Positions 14,632 to 18,953 of a DNA stretch of 18,953 bases are shown one piece after another. This DNA comes from an uncultured Dorea sp. (GTDB lineage Bacteria; Bacillota; Clostridia; Lachnospirales; Lachnospiraceae): positions 1 through 18,953 of the forward strand of contig CAJTUQ010000053.1 in assembly GCA_910579335.1 (NCBI GenBank), in the 5' to 3' direction. The translations under genes were made by a program, and so were the position numbers. The notes under the pieces were generated by a model. That model saw nothing but the letters and a program-made list of their open reading frames with translations, did not search any database and was not told the origin of the DNA. The number at the start of each line of letters is the position of its first letter. The stretch's first letter is position 1.

Positions 14632-16131
14632 TTATTTGCGGTATGCAACACTGTTCCACAAAAGCTCATTCTTAAACTGGCGGATCGTCGTATCTTTATC
14701 AATATAAACCGCCTCAATGCCCATTGCATTTGCCCAGTCGCCCATCTGCTCTGCAGTAAGGTCATAGGAAAATGCCGTGTGGTGCGCTCCGCCCGCCAGT
14801 ATCCACGCTTCCGCTCCGGTCTTAAGGTTCGGCTGCGGCGTCCAGAACGCAGTCGCAACCGGAAGCTTCGGCATCGGTTTTTCATTTTTCTTACACTCAA
14901 CATCATTGATAATCAGGCGGAACCTGTCCCCAAGGTCAATAAGGGACGTTGCAATCGCAGGTCCTGTCTTCGATGTGAATACGAGCCTTGCCGGATCTTC
15001 TCTGTCGCCCATAGAAAGCGGCTGCTCTTTAATGCTGATTTTTCCGTCTGCGATGGACGGGCATACCTCAAGCATGTGCGCCTGCAGGATACCCTCCTTG
15101 CCCGGCACTAAATTGTATGTGTAATCCTCCATAAAGGATGTTCCCTTTGCATCCTTCATTCCCTGAGTCATAATCTTCATTACACGGACCATCGCCGCTG
15201 TTTTCCAGTCTCCCTCTCCGCCGAAACCGTATCCTTTTTCCATCAGTCTCTGGATAGCGAGTCCCGGAAGCTGTTTTAATGCGCCGAGGTCCCCAAAATG
15301 CGTTACAATTGCATGATAATTCTTCTCTTCCAGGAATCTCTCGAAGCCAATCTCAATTCCCGCCTGTACTGCCACATGCTCGCGAAATTCTTTTTCATCT
15401 CTTCCCTCTAAAAGAATCTCATACTTATCATAGTACTCTTCAACTAGCGCCTCAATGTCTCCCTTGGATACAGCGCCCACGGCCTCTGCAATCTCATTTA
15501 CCGGATATGCGTCAATCTCCCAGCCGAACTTTATCTGAGCTTCTACCTTGTCGCCCTCAGTAACGGCAACATTGCGCATATTGTCGGCAATCCTCATAAC
15601 ACGGACATGGCTGCTCTCAATCACGCCGACTGCCGTGCGCATCCATGAGCCAATCCTCTTTTGCACGTCTGCGTCCGCCCAGTAACCCATAACCACTTTG
15701 CGCTCCATACCAAGACGGCTGAAAATATGTCCGTATTCGCGGTCGCCGTGCGCTGCCTGATTCTCATTCATAAAATCCATATCTATCGTATCGTACGGAA
15801 TTTCTCTGTTAAATTGTGTATGCAGATGTAAAAGCGGTTTCCTAAATTCCTGAAGTCCCAGTATCCATGACTTAGCCGGAGAAAACGTATGCATCCATGT
15901 AATCACGCCGGCGCAGTTATCATCCGTATTCGCCTCGTTAAATGTCTTTCTGATTAATTCATTCGTAATAAGCGTAGGCTTCCAAACCACCTCAAACGGA
16001 AGGTTCCCGGACTTGTTTAATTCCTCTACGATAATCTTTGAATGCTCCGCCACATGCGCCAAGCACTCATCCCCGTACAAATCCTGCGACCCGGTACAAA
16101 ACCAGAACTGATACTTCTTCATCTCCATCAT
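14632..16131 (-). CDS. araA: L-arabinose isomerase
   Basis: A 499-residue isomerase converting L-arabinose to L-ribulose in the cytoplasm, with a divalent metal (normally manganese). The metal and catalytic residues are in place: E306 (GGEGDW), E335 (FMEDYT), H352 (LQAHMLEV) and H450 or H451 (GGAHHTAFS), close to E306, E333, H350 and H450 of E. coli. AAGGAGG lies 10 bases before ATG 16131; a second ATG at 16128 is equally possible. It is the first gene of araABD, downstream of the araR terminator. Confidence 0.97.
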   Translation of the reverse strand: MMEMKKYQFWFCTGSQDLYGDECLAHVAEHSKIIVEELNKSGNLPFEVVWKPTLITNELIRKTFNEANTDDNCAGVITWMHTFSPAKSWILGLQEFRKPLLHLHTQFNREIPYDTIDMDFMNENQAAHGDREYGHIFSRLGMERKVVMGYWADADVQKRIGSWMRTAVGVIESSHVRVMRIADNMRNVAVTEGDKVEAQIKFGWEIDAYPVNEIAEAVGAVSKGDIEALVEEYYDKYEILLEGRDEKEFREHVAVQAGIEIGFERFLEEKNYHAIVTHFGDLGALKQLPGLAIQRLMEKGYGFGGEGDWKTAAMVRVMKIMTQGMKDAKGTSFMEDYTYNLVPGKEGILQAHMLEVCPSIADGKISIKEQPLSMGDREDPARLVFTSKTGPAIATSLIDLGDRFRLIINDVECKKNEKPMPKLPVATAFWTPQPNLKTGAEAWILAGGAHHTAFSYDLTAEQMGDWANAMGIEAVYIDKDTTIRQFKNELLWNSVAYRK

Positions 16132-16199
16132 AATATTTTGTCCTCCTTTTTATGATTTCTAGGTATTTACATGTTTTCCCGTTTTCTAAATTAAAATTT

Positions 16200-16221
16200 T
16201 TCATATGAAGCAATCTGCTTC
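16200..16221. promoter_or_regulatory. Candidate operator in front of araA
   Basis: Two overlapping palindromes: GAAGCA-ATC-TGCTTC (16207-16221) and TTCATATGAA (16200-16209). They lie 69-90 bases before the araA start and would suit AraR, but do not match the Bacillus AraR box. A convincing -35/-10 pair could not be placed; TTGACG at 16241-16236 is the best -35 candidate. Confidence 0.35.
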
Positions 16222-16250
16222 CATTCTTCCCATCCCGTCAAAATTCCCAG

Positions 16251-16288
16251 GAATTAAAAGGGGGCGGGATTATGTGAATCCCGCCCCC
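16251..16288 (-). terminator. Rho-independent terminator after araR
   Basis: A 12-base perfect GC-rich stem (16260-16271 with 16277-16288, GGGGGCGGGATT / AATCCCGCCCCC) with a 5-base loop. On the minus strand it is followed by TTTTAATT. It separates the transporter-araR transcript from araABD. Confidence 0.88.
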
Positions 16289-16322
16289 TTATTCTCCATA
16301 CTGCTCCGGCAGCTACGCTCTG

Positions 16323-17420
16323 TTACGTATAGTCACCGATAATCCTGGTGGAATTCCTTACAATTAGTTTGGATTTTAGCTCTACGCTTTCCGACACTTT
16401 CTCACTGTTGAGCAGTGAAAGCATAATTCTCGCAGCATTTTCCGCCAGCTCGTTAACCGGGTTATTCACCGACGTAAGCGGCACGTCACAGTACCCTGCC
16501 AAATCCGAATTATCAATTCCGACAATTGATAACTCCCCCGGAATCGAAATTCCGTTTATTTTACAGATATTTACAAGCTTAACCGCAACCTCATCATTAT
16601 AGCAGACACATGCCGTACAGTCCTTGAGGCGGCGGAGATAAAAATCCCCGTCCTCCTCCATCTCATGGAAATCCATTGTATCTATCCAGCTAATATATTC
16701 ACTTTTTATCTTGATATCATGTTCCATCAAAGCAGACATATAACCGGCATATCTTTTATGCCCCTGCCCGTCGTCAAGCTTAAAGATTCCGCCTATTTTC
16801 CTGTGTCCGCACTCAAGAAGATGCTCCGTCGCCGTCTTTCCCGCCCAGAAATCATCCATACTTACATGCAGTGCAGAAAGTTCAGGATACGCGCTGTTTA
16901 TAAACACCACGGGAACTCCTCCCCGCTTAAGCTCACGGTACAAATCGAGGTTCGGATTGGGAAGTCCGCTTTTCGTTGTCTCCGCGATCACGCCGTCGAT
17001 TACGTCCTCCCGGAGAAAATTTTTCAGGATATTGCGCTCGCGCTCAACCGCATTATGCGTAAATGCTATTTGAAGCGTATATTCGGCCTTTGAGAGAATC
17101 CGTTCAATCTCATTGATAATTCCGGTAAAAATATACTCGTCAACATACGTCATCATTATCGCAATGCGCATGGTCTTCTGCTTTCGGCTTATGCTGCGCC
17201 TGCTCCCCTTCACATAAGTCCCGCTTCCTCTTATACTGACAACAAGGCCCTTGTCTATGAGAACAGAAATCGCATGGCGGACGGTCTGACGGCTCACCTG
17301 AAAAATGGATACAAGCTTATTTTCCGAATAAATCTTATCCCCGTCAGACAGCTCCCCATTTTCAATCTTCTCTGTAATCCAGTCAACAATTTCTTCATAC
17401 TTCGCTTTTTGCTCCGCCAT
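16323..17420 (-). CDS. araR: GntR/LacI-type arabinose repressor AraR
   Basis: About 365 residues from ATG 17420; a TTG four codons earlier (17432) is possible, and neither has a strong ribosome binding site. The N-terminus is a GntR-type winged helix-turn-helix (YEEIVDWITEKIENGELSDG, then FQVSRQTVRHAISVLIDKG and the wing RGSGTYV). The remaining ~280 residues are a LacI/periplasmic-binding-like sugar-sensing domain (MRIAIMMTYVD, GGVPVVFINSAY, ECGHRKIGGIF, LTSVNNPV). This fusion is the hallmark of Firmicute AraR, which represses arabinose genes until L-arabinose binds. It lies between the sugar transporter and araABD, 46 bases after the permease, supporting the assignment. Confidence 0.92.
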   Translation of the reverse strand: MAEQKAKYEEIVDWITEKIENGELSDGDKIYSENKLVSIFQVSRQTVRHAISVLIDKGLVVSIRGSGTYVKGSRRSISRKQKTMRIAIMMTYVDEYIFTGIINEIERILSKAEYTLQIAFTHNAVERERNILKNFLREDVIDGVIAETTKSGLPNPNLDLYRELKRGGVPVVFINSAYPELSALHVSMDDFWAGKTATEHLLECGHRKIGGIFKLDDGQGHKRYAGYMSALMEHDIKIKSEYISWIDTMDFHEMEEDGDFYLRRLKDCTACVCYNDEVAVKLVNICKINGISIPGELSIVGIDNSDLAGYCDVPLTSVNNPVNELAENAARIMLSLLNSEKVSESVELKSKLIVRNSTRIIGDYT

Positions 17421-17466
17421 GCCGTCTCTCAACTTTCTTTTTTAATTTTCCGGCAGAAGGGATTGA

Positions 17467-18639
17467 TTAATTCTTCTTCTTGGAAGAAATAACGTCAAAC
17501 GTAACCGCTCCAAGAAGTACAAGACCCTTTACAACCTTCTGCAAATCTGTGGACAATCCGCAGAGAACCATTCCGTTATTCAAAATACCCATAACGAACG
17601 CTCCTACGACTGCTCCAAGAATTGTACCGACACCGCCTGCCGCTGCCGCGCCGCCGATGTAGCATGCGCCGATTGCATCAAGCTCAATACCGTCGCCGGC
17701 CTTCGGGGTTGCAGAGCCTGCACGCGCTGCAAGGATAATACCTGCAACCGCACCTAAAAAGCCCATATTTGTGTATACCCAGAAGAACACCTGCTTCGTA
17801 TTGATACCGGAAAGCCTTGCCGCCTTCATGTTGCCGCCCAACGCATAAATCTGACGGCCTGCAACTGTCTTGCTTGTAACGAAATGATAGATTGCAACAA
17901 TAACTCCCATGATGAGAAGTACAATCGGAAGGCCGTTGCAGCGTGCAAGTTTATACGCATAGAACCATACAATGCCGAGGATGATTGCGTCTTTAATAGC
18001 CACCTGCCACATCGGAACAAGTGCGAACCCATATTTTTTCTTAGCTGCAATCGATTTTAATTCAGATAAGACAATCAGGACGGTAGCGATAATTGCCACA
18101 ACAATTGTAACAATGTCAATCGTTCCATCGCCGAACGGAACCTTATTTGTAACGAAGAAGCCCGCTCCTACAAACTTAAATGCATCCGGAACCGGTCCTA
18201 CTGTCTGCGACGCAAGGAATGTATAGGTAAGTCCACGTCCAATCAACATGGAAGCCAGTGTCGCAACAAACGGAGGCACGCTCATGTATGCAATAAAGAA
18301 TCCGTTAAATACACCAAACAGCAGACCAACGCCGATTGCCGCAAGAAAGCCTACCGGAATGCTCATGCCAGCTTCACATACAAGCTTCGCCGCAACCGCA
18401 CCGCAAAGAGCTACATAAGAACCGACGCCAAGGTCGATGTTACCGGTAAGTACGCACAACAGCATACCTGTTGCAAGAATTACGATATAACCGTTCTGCA
18501 TCAGAAGGTTGTTCATGTTCATCGGAGTCGCATTTGAGCCTCCTGTCAAAATATAAAAAATAATGTAAATTGCCAGCAGCGCCAATACCATGCCATACTG
18601 CTTTAAATTCAGATTAACTGTACTCTTCTTTTCCATCAT
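17467..18639 (-). CDS. mmsB: Sugar ABC transporter permease (MmsB/XylH type)
   Basis: A 390-residue inner-membrane permease of the ribose/xylose-type ABC family, with about ten membrane segments. Diagnostic stretches: GMLLCVLTGNIDLGVGSYVA near 57-76, VPPFVATLASMLIGRGLTY near 123-141, the ATPase-coupling EAA-like region GGNMKAARLSGINTKQVFF near 274-292, and ELDAIGACYIGGAAAAGGVG near 325-344. A cytoplasmic insert near 200-225 and the length point to the MmsB/XylH group, which imports several monosaccharides. Its ATG shares a base with the stop of the ATPase gene (TAATG), with AAAGGAG just before; a second ATG at 18636 has better spacing. L-arabinose as cargo is inferred from the neighbours. Confidence 0.93.
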   Translation of the reverse strand: MMEKKSTVNLNLKQYGMVLALLAIYIIFYILTGGSNATPMNMNNLLMQNGYIVILATGMLLCVLTGNIDLGVGSYVALCGAVAAKLVCEAGMSIPVGFLAAIGVGLLFGVFNGFFIAYMSVPPFVATLASMLIGRGLTYTFLASQTVGPVPDAFKFVGAGFFVTNKVPFGDGTIDIVTIVVAIIATVLIVLSELKSIAAKKKYGFALVPMWQVAIKDAIILGIVWFYAYKLARCNGLPIVLLIMGVIVAIYHFVTSKTVAGRQIYALGGNMKAARLSGINTKQVFFWVYTNMGFLGAVAGIILAARAGSATPKAGDGIELDAIGACYIGGAAAAGGVGTILGAVVGAFVMGILNNGMVLCGLSTDLQKVVKGLVLLGAVTFDVISSKKKN

Positions 18640-18953
18640 TAAGCTCCTTTCTGATTATTATGCTGCATAATGCATTTCATAATCTTTTCCTGTGATAATT
18701 CTTCCTTTGACAATTCTCCGGCAATCTGGCCTTCGTTCAGGACATACGTCCTGTCACAAGTACCTATGATTTCCGGCATCTCTGAAGAAATAACGATAAC
18801 CGCTTTGCCGGATTTTGCCAATTCGTTGATGGCGCAATAGATCTCATACTTAGCTCCTACGTCGATACCGCGAGTAGGCTCGTCAAGAATCAGGACATCC
18901 GGTTCGGTTAACATCCATTTTGCCAATACAACCTTTTGCTGATTACCACCAGA
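18639..18953 (-). CDS. mmsA: Sugar ABC transporter ATP-binding protein, C-terminal fragment
   Basis: The gene is cut by the right window edge; the last 104 residues are visible. It begins within the ABC signature SGGNQQKVVLAKW, followed by the Walker B motif VLILDEPTRGIDVGAKYEIY and the switch region VIVISSEMPEI. SGGNQQK and EPTRGIDVGAK are typical of the second nucleotide-binding domain of ribose/xylose-type ATPases (MmsA, XylG, RbsA, AraG). It powers the adjacent permease. The substrate-binding protein gene is not in the window and is expected further upstream. Confidence 0.93.
   Translation of the reverse strand, partial: SGGNQQKVVLAKWMLTEPDVLILDEPTRGIDVGAKYEIYCAINELAKSGKAVIVISSEMPEIIGTCDRTYVLNEGQIAGELSKEELSQEKIMKCIMQHNNQKGA

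Noticed and set aside
16141..16200. Possible Bacillus-type AraR box or catabolite (cre) site in AAAACATGTAAAT / AGAAAACGGGAAAACA
   Set aside because: Too many mismatches to either consensus and no full symmetry.

Overview
The window looks like chromosomal DNA from an anaerobic Firmicute, most likely Lachnospiraceae (Clostridium cluster XIVa). I infer this from the moderate GC content, strong AAGGAGG-type ribosome binding sites on nearly every gene, sigma-A-like promoters, and the gene families present (clostridial araABD with a GntR-type AraR, an MmsAB-type sugar ABC transporter, a DUF5107 protein). I cannot name a species. No RNA operon, tRNA, CRISPR array, insertion sequence or phage gene was seen.

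Layout. (1) 1-2623, + strand: the C-terminal part of an AraC-family regulator, then a DUF5107/TPR protein. (2) 2629-8490, - strand: an operon-like run read pxpB, pxpC, D-2-hydroxyacid dehydrogenase, pxpA, SDF-family symporter, AEC-family transporter. (3) 8726-9649, - strand: a LysR-type regulator with its own terminator. (4) 9795-12057, + strand: a class V fold PLP enzyme, then a separately promoted RNase Z-like metallo-hydrolase. (5) 12058-12275: an intergenic region with a good promoter, a possible small RNA and a bidirectional terminator. (6) 12276-18953, - strand: an L-arabinose block read ABC ATPase (cut by the window edge), permease, araR, terminator, araA, araB, araD.

The most interesting part is 2629-11084. 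The same 12-base sequence (ATATTAATAT dyad plus one base on each side) lies in front of both the pxp operon and the PLP-enzyme gene. In both cases its centre is 53.5 bases from the downstream end of an extended -10 element. At the second site it also overlaps the -10 of the LysR gene. This is the classical geometry of a LysR-type activator that represses itself, so the operon, the regulator and the PLP enzyme probably form one regulon.

The PxpA and PxpB homologues differ from the 5-oxoprolinase consensus at several normally conserved motifs. The symporter lacks the acidic-amino-acid binding arginine and has a changed NMDGT motif. The PLP enzyme lacks a cysteine where desulfurases carry the catalytic one. 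Together these suggest uptake and breakdown of a compound related to, but perhaps not identical with, 5-oxoproline. That is an inference.

The arabinose block is conventional: import by the ABC transporter, then isomerase, kinase and epimerase steps to D-xylulose 5-phosphate, with AraR as the likely repressor.
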